From Macrotrachela quadricornifera (lineage: Eukaryota; Rotifera; Eurotatoria; Philodinida; Philodinidae), in assembly GCA_022393335.1 (NCBI GenBank), contig JAJEKB010020319.1, forward strand, positions 208,732 to 272,731: a DNA stretch of 64,000 bases. The letters run 5' to 3'. Each line of letters starts with the position of its first letter. Position 1 is the stretch's first letter. Below are positions 23,272-35,937 of the stretch, piece by piece. A program made the position numbers and the translations under genes. The notes beneath the pieces are model-generated. The model saw only the letters and a list, made by a program, of their open reading frames with translations, was not told where the DNA came from and ran no database searches.

Positions 23272-24141
23272 ATGTCAAAATCAGTAATTCGTCTTTCGAT
23301 ATTCTTACAATTATTAGTATGGATAATTTTTTTCGTTATACTTATTTGGAGTTATCAATCATGTCCACATCAAATTCATTTAATTACTCGTAATAATTGT
23401 GAACAATCTCTAATTGAAAGTGATGGATTTATTTGTGAATCAAATATTATTTGGAATGAACGAAAATATATTTATCATATTCAAAATAAAGAAAATAAAA
23501 TAAGACGTCCAAATACATATTTTTTTGCAGCAAATTGGGAACCAACTTTTCATTGTTCACATGCACGACGTATTGGTACTATGGGTGATGGAGGAAAATG
23601 GATTTGTGATTTTTATCGATTAAAATCACGAAATGATTGTTTAATATATAGTGCTGGATCGAGTGGTGATTTTTCTTTTGAAATTGATTTAAAAAAATCT
23701 ATGCCTAATTGTGAAATTCATACATTTGATAAAAATTTATATTTATGTCCGACAAATATATGTATTTTTCATCAAATTATGTTTGGAAATGAAATTCATC
23801 GAAATAATTCTAAAAATTGGTCATCGGTTATTAAAGAATTAAATCATACAGATAGATTTATTGATATACTTAAAATTGATATTGAAGGTGATGAATATTC
23901 ATTTTTTCCACTTATGTTTAATTCAAATAAGAAAACATGGCCACGACAAATTCTTATTGAACTTCATCCAACAAATGTCAGTTTAGTTCATGATTTTTTC
24001 GATCTATTACGTGATAATAATTATGTTATTTTTAGTAAAGCAAATAATGTTGAAGGAGGTCCTTATTTTTTTGAATATGCCTTTTTAAAATTAAATCCAC
24101 AATTTTTCGTTCAATCTAATACGAATATTTCCATGATATAA
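23272..24141 (+). CDS. Membrane-anchored METTL24-like methyltransferase
   Basis: Single exon of 289 aa from the ATG at 23272. One N-terminal signal-anchor segment (about residues 9-27) implies a type II Golgi/ER or surface protein. The body matches the METTL24 / Methyltransf_24-like family: NWEPTFHC, GTMGDGGKWICD, a glycine-rich SAM-site-like YSAGSSGDFSFE, CEIHTFDK, and the acidic DILKIDIEGDEY block. Cysteines throughout the lumenal part suggest disulfides. Substrate unknown; FkbM-like relatives methylate small molecules or glycans. No introns. It follows the sulfatase in the same direction, 660 nt downstream, but eukaryotic co-regulation cannot be assumed. Confidence 0.85.
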   Translation: MSKSVIRLSIFLQLLVWIIFFVILIWSYQSCPHQIHLITRNNCEQSLIESDGFICESNIIWNERKYIYHIQNKENKIRRPNTYFFAANWEPTFHCSHARRIGTMGDGGKWICDFYRLKSRNDCLIYSAGSSGDFSFEIDLKKSMPNCEIHTFDKNLYLCPTNICIFHQIMFGNEIHRNNSKNWSSVIKELNHTDRFIDILKIDIEGDEYSFFPLMFNSNKKTWPRQILIELHPTNVSLVHDFFDLLRDNNYVIFSKANNVEGGPYFFEYAFLKLNPQFFVQSNTNISMI

Positions 24142-27084
24142 ATATTTAAACGAACCTGTGTTATTGTAATAGAATAGAGTAGATGGATCTTTCTTTAAAA
24201 TCTACTAATTAATCTTTATTCTTGTTCTTTTTTTTTCATTTTTTTTTGTACTAAGTGAAAAAGAAATTGTAATTATGTATGCATTTATTTTGTCAGTTGG
24301 CCAAAGCATTTTTTTTTATAACTGAATCGTGAAATTTTTTTTTTTCAATATGAAATTTCTAACTCATATTTATATTATACAAAGTAATGGAAAATGTAGT
24401 TTCAGCCGAAGAAGAATCATTTTGTTTCAAAAATAGTCAAAATTAGACATGAGCAAGATCAGATATTTTCGATTCGGATCGAAAAATACTTTTATGAGAA
24501 ACTAGTTATTGAAGAAGATCCATATGCTGTAGCAACGCTTCTTAACCACCTTCCACGCTGTTTCGTGCTATAGCTGATGCCTGTGCTCCGTTATCTGAAT
24601 TTCAACGAAGCGCGTGTTATTTCATCTCACTGCTTAATAGTCAGACAATGGTACCAGAAACATGGAAAATTATGAGAAATTTTATAATATATTATTCTAT
24701 TAATTATTAATTCATAGTAAAAAATTCTATTCAAAATCCTATGTCCTATAATAAAACTAAATACAAGAACAAATAAGCAAATTTTCTCATTTGGTTCTGC
24801 ATAGCTGTTTAGAAGTTAACAAATTCACGAATTTATCTGCTCATTTTGTTTTGCTAATGCATATTATTCTAAATTCTATAAAAATTTGAAAAAAAAAATT
24901 ATCATCTTTTTACGTTGATGAAGTTAGCGTCTGATTCAACTTTTTCAGTCAATATTCGCTTATTAACCTGTGACTAAGCAAATAATCAGTGTGTCTCATG
25001 GAACTCGACGAGTTATATACAATGATATACTTAGATTTTCCATAGCTTAATGTATGATTTTTGGACTGATACATAGACATAATGTACAAAATACATTGAT
25101 GAATTGATTAGGCATAAATTAATAAGAAAATATCGAATCAGACGCTAATTCCATTGACGTAGATATATAAATAGTTGTTTGAAATAAAATTTCTCACAAA
25201 ATTAAAAACAACAAAAGATGATTGATTAAATTTACTTTTATTTCGATCAAAAAAGAAATAACAATTACTTTTGACTTACGACCATCTTTTATTCAAACAT
25301 CATTGTTAATTTTATTACAAAAAACTTTTGTATTGTCCATTGAGTAGATTAACCATATTCGATTCCGATTATCACTTACTGCCAAACTAACTAATTTGAA
25401 ATATATTATGAAAACTATTCACATTCAATGAATTTGCTAGTACCAAGGTGAAAGAGAATATGGCAATTTACTATAACAATTGATAACTTAATGATCCTTT
25501 TGATTTTATTTCATATGAAAGCAATAAAATACTGCAAATAGAGACGAATTCGAATAAGAAATCTCATAAAATTTAAAACAAACATTCTTGGATTTGTCAA
25601 TTTTACTAAATAATATGTCATAGTAATTGTTGGGAGATTCATTTACAGTACATTTATAAGAAAGAACTTTACAGTAGACATAATGAGCACAATCGTTCGC
25701 CGTCATATCATCGAGAGAAATGTCCATTAGGTTCATTATGTCTTTAAAATTCTTCCTTATATATATGCTGAAAATGAACCGCCCGAAAATTATTGCAATG
25801 TATCGAATCCATTCAGCGGCAGATGTTTCTATAGTATATGTTCGACATAGTCTCCTTAATATTCGGTACAATGTTTCATCGTTTGAGAGTTCAGTCTTGA
25901 AATATTTGTCTTTGCTTCTCAACTAAAATAAGGATTGAGCTCTTTACTTATTATTTCTGACAAACCTGTTACATCTGTATATGTACCAAGTTCTATCTTT
26001 CAGATGGTTGAATAACTAAAAGTTTAAAGAAATCAGGTCAAATAAGAAAAATAAATGAGTCATAACTTCAATTTTTTCATCATGAAGATAGTTGATCACA
26101 ATACCTTTCACATGGAGTCTTAAAATATCATGATGAAGCTTGATAGATATTGTGCTATTCATGGATATTTCGAAGAGATCACATTTTGGCGATAATTTAT
26201 TCATACATTTTTAATCTTCACGGACAAGTTAGTCTAACTGAAGCCTTAATATAAATAAGATTTCACAATAAAATTCAAGAGGTTGAATTTGCCCAAAAAG
26301 GGGGTTCATATAAGGATGTTATAATAAAATAGTCGATATCATCTTTGCTAAATTGTAATTTGAGTGCATATCTTTCTAGGCTTTTCCTAAGCTATGTGCT
26401 TCCTACTTGTAGATAAAATTTGGACTCGAAAGCTTTGTATCATTTCATGAGTTCTCTCATTAGTAAATTAGGATTATTTCATTTTCATGTATAGCCAATG
26501 ATTCTCGGTTGCTTATGCTTTGATACTGCGGCATTAGGATCTGCAATCGCTGTTGCATTTTTCTTCCTCAAAGATCAAGAAAGCTTTGTCAGTGAGATCG
26601 AGACCCATCTTTCGGTCGAATATTTCCAAATATATTGTCACTGTCGACAAATTGCGCATTATTAGCTATTGTTTCGTCACTCGTAAAGTCATTTGTCATT
26701 GTAACTTATAAAGAAAGGAAAGCTACATTTGTATGACAAGTGAAACAAATATTGGCTTAATTTATTGCATGGTTTAGAATTCGTCGAAGAAATGCAGTGC
26801 GAAGTGTACTCTATCGTGCATTGAATTCACTACAGATCAACTATGAAATTCTGCCATGCTTCTCAAAACGTCAAAACAGCAATGTTCTATGTTAATATAT
26901 TGAAACAAACTAAAAGAATAATCATAATGAATTTTTATATTTCCAATTTATGAATATCATAAATAAGAAAAAATATTCGTATAGAATAGACAACTGTTGA
27001 CATTATAAAAACACTGGGAAGTTGAATTTGGATAAGTACAAAAGAAAAGCAAGCAGTCTGACACCAATAGAACCGAATCATGGA
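24142..27084. other. Intergenic, with one foldback repeat
   Basis: No gene I trust. A foldback repeat lies at 24913-25161. A minus-strand frame at about 25506-25919 lacks an ATG and recognisable domains (see rejected items). The rest is AT-rich. Confidence 0.45.
24913..25161. repeat. Small foldback repeat
   Basis: The left arm ACGTTGATGAAGTTAGCGTC (24913 onward, ~30 bp) and the right arm ending at 25161 are inverted copies with a few mismatches, bounding about 250 bp. No coding content and no clear target duplication. Confidence 0.65.
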
Positions 27085-27945
27085 TTAGCTTTTGTTGTTC
27101 CGAATGTATTGTCCAGCATGTTTTTTAGCTGATTCCAGTAATTGAGTGATCGGCTTACTTAAATTGAACGGAAGTTGACCTTGTTCTGCCAGGGTTGCCA
27201 CCTCGTGCATAGTAGAAAAATCTAAGCGGTGGTCAAATTTGCTGCTAATATCGTCAGGTAACGTACATATTATATTTTGCCAATCTTGAGCTGATATACC
27301 TTCATTCTCCACATAGTTAGTAAGTTTTTCTACCAATTCATCAACTAATTTTTTTCTTGATTCGCTTGTATATGGAACATCGTAACTGTCAATAAATGTC
27401 ATTACTTCATGCCAATAACTGAATTTTACATTCTTGTCCTTCTTCTCAATTTTGTTGAGCGTTTTTTTCATAGCAGGAATGATGGCGAAATTGCCATAGA
27501 ACGATAAACAGGTGGATATCTTCCTTATGATATCATCGCTTGTTATCCGATCGAAAGGAGCAACTAGCTGGCTCTCAATAGTATCAATACTCTGCGATTT
27601 CCTTTCTGAGCTTGTGCTACTTGGTTTTTCTAGATTTTCTTCTGCTGTAGATCGAGCATCGTCGTCATTTGAGTCATTAAGCGTTTCAATACTTGAACGT
27701 TGATACATTGGTAGCATTGCAGAACGAAGTAGATGTGTTCTACTTTTCCATAGACTATCTCGTGGAAGACGTGGAGAGTTTCGTGAACGATGTTTGATGA
27801 TTCGTTTTTTCACATTGTCTTGTGAAGGCGAGGGTGAGCGTTTACGAGATTGTCTTGCTGTGTAACTGCGGTGATCATTATAGTATTTACTGGATAGTTC
27901 ATTGCTATGAGTCAGTATCGTTTGTTTCAATGGTAATTTTGACAT
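27085..27945 (-). CDS. Hypothetical protein with RS-rich N-terminus (paralogue A)
   Basis: Single exon of 286 aa with ATG at 27945. Function not recognised. The N-terminal third is basic and Ser/Arg-rich (SRKRSPSPSQ, KKRIIKHRSRNSPR), giving a nuclear or RNA-associated look, followed by a Ser/Glu/Asp-rich linker. The C-terminal ~155 residues form a helical domain. This domain resembles the product of 29522-30196: both have a YFG/FYG block, a basic-KK helix and the matching EGISAQDW / NGISAEFW motif, then a TM..A block. The two genes are therefore diverged tandem paralogues. No membrane segment. The start lacks a recognisable signal peptide. Confidence 0.65.
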   Translation of the reverse strand: MSKLPLKQTILTHSNELSSKYYNDHRSYTARQSRKRSPSPSQDNVKKRIIKHRSRNSPRLPRDSLWKSRTHLLRSAMLPMYQRSSIETLNDSNDDDARSTAEENLEKPSSTSSERKSQSIDTIESQLVAPFDRITSDDIIRKISTCLSFYGNFAIIPAMKKTLNKIEKKDKNVKFSYWHEVMTFIDSYDVPYTSESRKKLVDELVEKLTNYVENEGISAQDWQNIICTLPDDISSKFDHRLDFSTMHEVATLAEQGQLPFNLSKPITQLLESAKKHAGQYIRNNKS

Positions 27946-28477
27946 TGGAGTATCTAGAAAGGCAAAATATTAAAACAAAAGTACTGCATCAAATCGAAAA
28001 TTATTTTAAGAAACAAAAATTGAAGTATGAGATATATTTAAAAACTTGCAATAGGATAACGTTTATAGCAGAAGCTATTTATCCAGACTGCCAGAAAAAG
28101 TATAAAAACAAGGAGATACAAATAAAATTTGAATTTCTTAGGTTAGTTCACACAAAATTGAGTACAATGAAAAACGCAGAAACTAAATGAAAAGAAACAG
28201 CATAGTATATAATATATTTCTACTGCTACTTTACGAAATTTACGTTATTGTACTAAAGAAATATGATTATAACGTATTAATGATGTTATCTAAGAGTTAT
28301 GAATATCTAATATTATAGATGGCGGCCCTTTTAAAATATAAACAGACTAAAAAGTCAGCTAAAACGCGGAGTGGACTCATGATGCAAATAAAAGCCAAAG
28401 TATATAATTATGCAAATCAAATTATGAAGAAAATAAAACTAATACATATTAATAACTAAACTAGTGTATGTGTGATA

Positions 28478-29510
28478 CCCCTTGTGAAAAAATCAAAGGA
28501 AATGATTAAAAATCGATTATAATGGCACGATTTTCATCAGATTTCAATCTGATTTTTCAGCCTTAAAAGGCAGATTTTTTTCCATTTAGTCTTTTTTAAT
28601 CGATTATAATTGATTATTAAAATTTTGTCAATTAGAATTGATTTTATTAAGGCCCCCTCAGAAAAGTCGAAATTGAGTTTTTATCATAGAAAGATGTGGC
28701 GAAGTCTCCTCTTTCAGAATATTTATGATTTTTCGAAAAACAAACAGATTTAGATAGACTTATCGGAGAAAATTTGGACCCACTATTATGTTTTTCGAAT
28801 AATTTTCGAGTGTCTTTTTCATTTTTCTCAAAATCAATTTTTCGAGTGTACCGTTTACGCGGGGAAGGATTTCTTAATAATGATTCAATAGAGAAGGGTT
28901 AATTTTTTTTGTTGAATAGAGGACAAGTAGGGCTAGGTCGAGATAGAGTCCGATTTTCGATTTTTTCTTTTGATGAAATAAAAAACTTAGACAATTCATA
29001 TTTATGAGCGCTTTGAATTTGGCAATTTTCCGAGAAAATATTTTTAAAAACCAAATAAAGGGAAATTCAAAAATCGGACTCTATTACGACCTAGCCCTAA
29101 GGACACTCTACAACTTAAATACCACCCCGACCTGATTAGCCAATATTCCTATATCGAAAACCTTCCCCGCGTGAAGGGTACTTTGGATCAATAAATTGAC
29201 TGTAACTCATTCGTTTCTTAGAGATGTGAGAGATATTTTAAACACAGTCTCCCCTAGCCAAGGCTAACATTCTCTGAAATTTTCGTTGAAACAGGATGAG
29301 AAATAACAAAGTTGGTTTCTGAGGGGGTTCTTAATCGATTATAAATGATTAAATTTTAATAATCAATTATAATCGATTAAAAAAGATTATATAGAAAAAA
29401 TCTGTCTTTTATGGCTGAAAAATCAGGTTAAAATCTGGTGAAAATCGTGCCATTATAATCAATTTTTAATCCGATTTTTAATTATTTCCTATGATTTTTT
29501 TACATGGGAG
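28478..29510. mobile_element. Long inverted-repeat element with TA target site (Tc1/mariner-like, non-autonomous)
   Basis: 1033 bp bounded by TA on both sides (28476-28477, 29511-29512). The termini CCCCTTGTGAAAAAATCA and (reverse complement) CTCCCATGTAAAAAAATCA continue into a long imperfect inverted repeat. Conserved blocks include GATTATAATGGCACGATTTT, and an inner pair at about 28928-28962 and 29068-29100 (GGGCTAGGTCG...AGTCCGATTTTT). No transposase. It was inserted only about 11 bp past the stop codon of the downstream-coordinate gene at 29522, so it lies exactly between the two paralogues. Confidence 0.75.
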
Positions 29511-29521
29511 TAACTGTTTAA

Positions 29522-30196
29522 TCAACGTCGACCTCTTCTTCTTTCATGAAGTTTTTTTGTCACTAAATCAACTAAACATAAGACACTGTTCCTTTCATCT
29601 GAATCCTTTATAAAATCTGCATATTTTTTCATACTCTCTGTATCTGCTATATTTGCTCCTTGGTGGCACCTTCTATTTCTCTCATGATATTGCAACGTAA
29701 GAACGTTCCAAAACTCAGCAGATATTCCATTTTTTTGAGCAATAATGCCAATCTGATCATGAACACTTTCCATTTTCTTGCGTTCCCATATACGTATAAC
29801 CGAATTGTGGCGCTTACCAACATAATCTGTAACGTCTGTCCATCGTCGAAAAAATGGTGCAGAATAAGCCGATTGTTTTGATGTTGCTGGTTCATTTATG
29901 TTTTGTTCGCAATAAATATTTAAAGGCTCGATAATATATTGTTCACCAAAATATGCTATCGCATTTGCTAGTTTCAAAAGATAGTCGTTATGGCGTAGAG
30001 TTGTACATTCTGCCGTAGAGTCTGTAAATGAGTATAGCGTATCTAGTGCCTGAAATGTCGCTTGATTATCAATCAAAGAATAAAATTTGTAATGTCGCTC
30101 AATATTTGACCAAATATGTCCAGTAAAGTTTTTTCTTATTTGTCTTGTGTCACAATAACGATACTCATGAATTATTTTTTCGTTGCTAGCCGTCAT
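29522..30196 (-). CDS. Hypothetical protein (paralogue B)
   Basis: Single exon of 224 aa with ATG at 30196 and stop at 29522-29524. Not recognised. The N-terminal ~75 residues are unique, lacking the RS-rich segment of paralogue A. The remaining ~150 residues align by eye with the C-terminal domain of the gene at 27085-27945: an A..YFG...I.EP block, a W..V segment, an RKK helix, the NGISAEFW motif and a final ..LV..K helix. The C-terminus is very basic (HERRRGRR). Both genes lie on the same strand, consistent with local duplication followed by transposon insertion between them. Confidence 0.6.
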   Translation of the reverse strand: MTASNEKIIHEYRYCDTRQIRKNFTGHIWSNIERHYKFYSLIDNQATFQALDTLYSFTDSTAECTTLRHNDYLLKLANAIAYFGEQYIIEPLNIYCEQNINEPATSKQSAYSAPFFRRWTDVTDYVGKRHNSVIRIWERKKMESVHDQIGIIAQKNGISAEFWNVLTLQYHERNRRCHQGANIADTESMKKYADFIKDSDERNSVLCLVDLVTKKLHERRRGRR

Positions 30197-30786
30197 CTAT
30201 AATAATTCGAAAATATATTATTTGCACACTTATAGTTTGAATTGAGGATGTAAGTATATGTGAGATGGACATGTGTCAGAGTTGGCAAGAGTGGACCGCT
30301 TTAAATAGGTTCTACAATTTTGTTAGAGACATTTTTTACAGAATGACTTAGGATGTGGTCCATTGGATCCATAATTTTGAGCGTCATTAACTGCGATGGT
30401 TGGCAAATACAATAGAGTGTATAGTAGCAACATGTGAGTAAGAATATATTTTACAAGTACCCGAAGCAGACGAGCAGTCATCCTATTTCGCGATGGTGCA
30501 CATTGCGGAATCAGTTCTGCCCCAGACATCAATTCGATCGATTCCGAAATCGGATCAAAGCTGACGTTCATCCAACTTTGGAATCAACTGAACCAATTTG
30601 TAAGAGTTTCTAAATCAATGCTAGCGATGCTTAGGAATTCTATCAAATTCTGGAATTACTATCTCTAGTATTATTCTATCATCGTATATTGATCTAACGA
30701 TGATCCGATTCAGAACTGAAATTCTCGAATTAAAAGCGATTCTAAGAATTTCGCCTGATTCTATCATTAGTACCTCTATTATCCGT

Positions 30787-31346
30787 TTCAAAACATAAGA
30801 AAAATAGGTACTTTTGGAACAAGTTTTGATGAAAATTAGCTGAACAGGAGCGATTTGCACCATTCGAAGGAGGAGATGAAACTGCATCGAACTATGTGAG
30901 CCAGGTTTTTTTGAAGAGGATTTTCAAGATCTTCAGCTGAGCTTCTCGAAAACAAAATATTGAGTCGTGTGAAAACTTTGTGAATTTAATTTAAAGAAGT
31001 GAACTAGAACGACTACCTGAAAGACCACAAACTGTATAAGGCTTACTTTACTTAAACCCACCAATCATGAGTTACAGATGTTTTACTAAGGTTTCTCCGT
31101 CGATTTTTTACAAAAAAATCGGCTTTGTTTCATAATTTTTCAAGAAAAGTACATCTTTCCAACCTGTGAAAAAGTATTATTTTTTTGAAAAAATGAACCA
31201 GAGATCTTGGAAACTCTCTTTAGAAAAATCTGGTCTACATAGTTCAATGCAGTTTCACCTCGTCTCTCAAATGGTCAAACCTGCAGATCTTCAGCTGATT
31301 TCTATTGAAAGTCATTTCAAAAATATCAATCCTTCTTCTATTTTCA
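30787..31346. repeat. Inverted repeat pair around CATAGTTCRATGCAGTTTC
   Basis: 30787-30908 and 31225-31346 are inverted, imperfect copies (~120 bp). Both contain CATAGTTCRATGCAGTTTC and, beyond it, the ATGGT..AA motif. A third partial copy (TAGTTCGATGCAGCTTCACC) is at about 40858, so this is a dispersed family. Confidence 0.6.
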
Positions 31347-33967
31347 AATAGATAATAGTGTTACTTTACCATCGCTTACCGCTCTAACCATAATCCAGTT
31401 TTGGAATGAAATTTCAGAATCGAACGGAATTCCTAGAAATTCTTGAGAAATTCCGTTCAGTTTTGAGTTGATTCAATTCTCAGAATTCCATTTCGGAATC
31501 ATCAATTCATACGGTAGATTATTCTTCAGCCATAACACACTATGTGAGGATGGGAGTGACGAGAAATTTTGGAATCGAACGAGATTCTTGGAAATTGTCA
31601 AGTAATGGTTGATTTATTTCCAGAATCGCTACGAATTGATTGGATTGATTCTCGGAATCGGATGGAGTTTGTATTTAATCCAATTGTGGATATTTTAAAA
31701 CGCATATAGATGCCCAAAAATGAGATATTAATTGTGTCAATGTTTTTGGCTAAGTTCGATCTAATTAATTGAAATCTGAAACGTTCTAAATTCCACACTT
31801 TCGTATACCAATAACATTATTTCTGCAGCATTTTATCATGTACAAGCTTCAAATAACTAGTTCATACGGATTTCTATACTCAATCTTTCCACACATCTTT
31901 GAAACTTCGAGAAGTCAATTATTGCCATATCATTTTATAAATATTTTATTCTTACGATCGGAGAACTAAAATTGATGGCTAAGTACACGTCCTGAGTTGA
32001 GAGAAGTGGGCACTTCGAGCTTGAACTCACGCAAAAATTTCTCAGATTTTCAAGTCAATCGATATGCTAAGCTTTGAAACTTTTTGGTTTTCGAAGAATT
32101 TGATTTGCCTACCGATGCTGACGTACTGGATATAATCTTCCAATGCCGAATGCGGAAATGTTATGCTGATCAATACCGGGTTCTGATCTAAAAAGTTTCA
32201 CTGGTAGAAACCGTAGCCGAGTAGGAGAAATGTTACTGATAGAAGCCAAGTTCATGTACGGTTTCAAAGTGCCTTTGACGGTTGCACTGTAGTTCTGCTG
32301 TGAACACATCGGAGTAAACTAAAATAGCTGATCTGTTGGATGACTAACAGCAAGCATGCTGACCTAAACTCTATGTTGACATCAGCTCAACCTCTGCCGT
32401 AGCTGGGCCGTTTTATAGATCTGTATTACACAGAATCGGATCAAGCTTACTCTTCGTTTATACAAGTTGATTGATGAAAGTTCGGAAAACGTTTTGAATG
32501 CAACCACAAAAAAAGTGAAGCGTATCGATAATCAAGTAATCTACTGACGAGTATCCAGCTTCTCAAAGCTACTAGTCTCCAGGCAGACTGAAGAGTATAG
32601 ATTTTATCTTTGGGGCACGAAAAGTAAATAATCTATTTTTATATGAAAAAGACTTATCAATTCTGTGAGACAAAAATTTTTGCGATTTAGATGAAGTTGT
32701 AAAGTATCAATGTTGTGAATCAGATTTGGTATCGGTTCGATCTAGCTTTGTCTAACTTTTTAGACAGATAGGTCTCCATCGGTTCCTTACCGGGCCTCTT
32801 TAATTCATAAAAATTTTTTTGGGACACTAATACTTGCCTAGTTTGCCTGTTTTTAGCGACTTTCATGATTTCAATGATCAAGAGATATGAATCTATAAAT
32901 TTCTGACTGATAACTTTTCAATTATTGTCAAAGTCCTAACTCTAAATATTGCCTAACATTTTCTCACCCTCAAGATGACAACAGCAACGCATGTTGAATG
33001 GATTTATTCACACTCACGACTAGAGACTGGCGTGACCAAATTTTTCTAGTACGATCATTCTTACTATGTCTTTATCGCAAGTCACGATCTCTTTTCTTAA
33101 ACAATGTACATTGAAACGGAGATTAAACATATCGATTCTATTTGTTACATTAAGGAAAATTTGTTAAAGTTATGTGAAAAAAGAAAAGATTTTAGCATTA
33201 AACAACAACATTTATCCTGTTGAATAAATAATGGACCCTTCATTTCAAACTTAAATAGCTTTATCGAAAGAAAATCTGATTCAATTGATTTCTAACAAAA
33301 ATAAAAACAAGAAAAGTTTTACATCTAGAGTTTGGGCTTGTTTTTCTACAATTTTTATGCACAACATAAAACAAGATTATGCGTGTATTTTTGTTCATCT
33401 GTATTCATTTTACAAATCTTCATTCTTACATTTTTTTTGCTTTTCATGACGATTCTCCTTATCTATTTTGATTTCGAAAAATATAAATAAATATTGCGCT
33501 AATTTTTCTAGTGTATCTTTGGTCGACTCTCGCTGAATCTCAATATGTAATACTTTTTTCTTAATGCTTTTATTATATAATATTAGAAAAGCTCATGTTT
33601 CATTGTTAAAATCTTGTTGACAACTGTCATTATGTAACTGTGAAAATACTCACATATCAAGACGCCTTAGGTTCTACCTACATCGTCTACCTGTTTTTGA
33701 TACCATCTATTTTTTAGAATGCGAGACGCTTAAAGTGTAATAAATAATTATTTTAAGTAAAAACAGATTAACCTTATCAATTGTAAAAAATCATGCAGTT
33801 ATTTAAAGCAGTCGAGCAAAATATGATCAGATTTTGTTCAATATTAATTGTTTCGAATTGGTTCGTAGTAATTCATATGAACGCCGCAATAACCTCCTTT
33901 TGTAAGATCGCAAATAAGTTAACTGTACAAACACCCACACGTTCAGAAGTTAGGTTCGTGAACGCTC

Positions 33968-34246
33968 ACTTTATATTTCAAATCTTTCTGAAACATTTCA
34001 TTTTCATCGAAAAATGTACTTGCACTCTCTCACAGGAATATACCGAAAAATCAATTTCTTCCGAAACCTATCGCAACAGTGGGAAATAAGCCCGAAAGCT
34101 GTTAAATGTTACAAGAACATAAAATGATAGATAATTAATTAATGAAAGGGGTATATAGACGAAATTCATTTCTTGACCTATCTCTGAGGAGGAGAACTAG
34201 GGGCAATTTTTTTGATAAAAATGAAATGTCTCAAAAATATTTGAAA
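33968..34246. repeat. Foldback repeat
   Basis: Arms 33968-34012 and 34200-34246 share TTTCAAATMTTTYTGAVACA and ATTTCATTTT in inverted orientation. No coding content. Confidence 0.6.
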
Positions 34247-34490
34247 CATATCTTCACTTACGCAGTTTTTGATGCTGATTTCGAATATAATATTAGTTTT
34301 TATCAAACCATAGTTTTTCTTATCCAAATTTGTTGCATACTGCTGAAAAACAATAAGAAAAACTTGCAATGTCAAGACTGATGAATCATGTTGTTACGTT
34401 TATTTTTGACTCTTTTTGAAAATTTTCTCTCAAAATCTTTATATCGGTTTGGTAGAGCAGAAGACACGCTACAAAGTCTACTATTTTTAA

Positions 34491-35066
34491 CACATTCGAG
34501 GCGATTCGGTTTCAATAGAGAATAGCTCTAATAAATTCATTTTCCTGTCTATTCTTCTTTCAACAAATGCACTCCTTGGCCTTTTCATTCTATGCTGGCT
34601 CGTTATTTCCTTTTTTCTGTTTGTAACATCATAAAGACAGTTACTTTTCTCTACGAACTGGATAATTTAAGTTCAAACCTAGTACAAGACAAAAATCAAC
34701 AAGCTGCACGAAGCGCAAACTCGCTGATCATAAGCTCGAAGCAAAGGAAGGATCTGCGCAAGTCGTTCAAAACTCTGTACTAGCTGTTACGAGAAAAACA
34801 GGGAACAACAATCGAGAGAAGCCTGTCATGCAACAATAAAGGAAGCAAAAACTTTGTTGTGATTGTAACTAATTTTTTTGTCTTGATTGTTTTAATGAGA
34901 AGCATCACGCTATGCAATAAATGATTTCAAAAATAGTGAAAGCAGAGCAGATAACACATTACATGTAACCTCCCACCTAAGGATAAACGAGAAAAAAGTG
35001 TTTTCTATTAAGTACCTTGTTAAAATATAGTGGGGTCCACCAGTGGATCCCATCGCCTCGAATGTG
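34491..35066. mobile_element. piggyBac-type MITE, 576 bp, TTAA target
   Basis: TTAA (34487-34490) followed by CACATTCGAGGCGAT is mirrored at the other end as ATCGCCTCGAATGTG followed by TTAA (35067-35070). A TTAA duplication with inverted ends of this form is characteristic of piggyBac. The inside has no transposase. Confidence 0.82.
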
Positions 35067-35138
35067 TTAAGTTGCTCCTCAAATATTTATTATACCAAAA
35101 ACAGACTTGCAATATAAAAACTTTGTTTAAAAAAATAT

Positions 35139-35278
35139 CAGAGGTGGGCGTCTCCATATTTACAACTCAACAAGAGATCTTCCAGCTGTCCACGTAATAT
35201 GTGAACTATAGTTGGCATATTATGTGGACAGCTGGAGGATCTCTCGTTAAGTTGTAACTATGGAGATACCTACCTCTG
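35139..35278. mobile_element. Near-perfect palindromic MITE, hAT-like ends
   Basis: 140 bp hairpin with ~64-bp arms starting CAGAGGTGGG on the left and CAGAGGTAGG on the right (reverse complement). The flanking 8 bp, AAAAATAT and AAAAAGAC, match at six positions, suggesting a decayed hAT target duplication. The central arm contains AGCTGTCCAC. Confidence 0.7.
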
Positions 35279-35937
35279 AAAAAGACGACAACTTTTCAGA
35301 AAAGAGAATTTTTCAATATGAAGACGCAATTTTTAGAAAGGAATATAAGGTATTTTTGTTCAGCTTCACTTACTCTTTCGAATAAAATGTTGCCCAGACA
35401 AAAAGAACAAAATATAACAGAGACATACATAAATTACTGGAGATGACTCTCATGTCCTGTTTTCTATAAGCCCTTCATGCTTCAAAGCCTATATCTCGAT
35501 CAAATAACAATGTAGGAGTCTAACAATTATTTTTATAAGCCGATCAACACATATGGAACTGTTTGATAAAATAAAATATGCATTATTTCTGTCTATAAAA
35601 TGACTCTATTGGCAAATGATCGACGCCCTCATACGATTTCCCTTAGCATTGAAGAGAAAAGGCGGGAAGACATTAAAGCATGGTGATCTAGCTTAGAGGT
35701 GCACAATACGCTACCACTACGCGACTTGAACTAGGCGTAAATTGAATTAGTCATCGTATAAAAGACAACTCCAAATTGTGTCTACACGTTCATACTTTTT
35801 ATCAACGATTTTCTAATAGGCTGGCGATAGATCATATCGAACGATTATAAATATCTCTAGATTTCTATATCACCGATATTAAATAGGCAGATAATAATCT
35901 AATAATATGGTCTAAAACAAGAAAATACATCCTATTC

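Larger units (their letters stand above)
30197..34490. other. Gene-free, repeat-rich interval
   Basis: About 4.3 kb with no convincing gene. It holds a solo CATCCTATT-type repeat (30479-30520), an inverted pair (30787-31346), recurring GGAATC/GATTCC words between 30520 and 31700, and a foldback at 33968-34246. A plus-strand frame from 33793 has a signal-like start but runs into the foldback. Confidence 0.45.

Noticed and set aside
25506..25919. 138-codon minus-strand frame
   Set aside because: No ATG at the start, no recognisable domain, no adjoining exon. Could be a gene fragment but not supportable.
33793..34089. Plus-strand frame with signal-peptide-like start
   Set aside because: Only the first ~40 residues look protein-like; it then enters a foldback repeat. 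No second exon seen.
34592..34783. 63-codon plus-strand frame
   Set aside because: Entirely inside the TTAA-flanked MITE; unlike any transposase.
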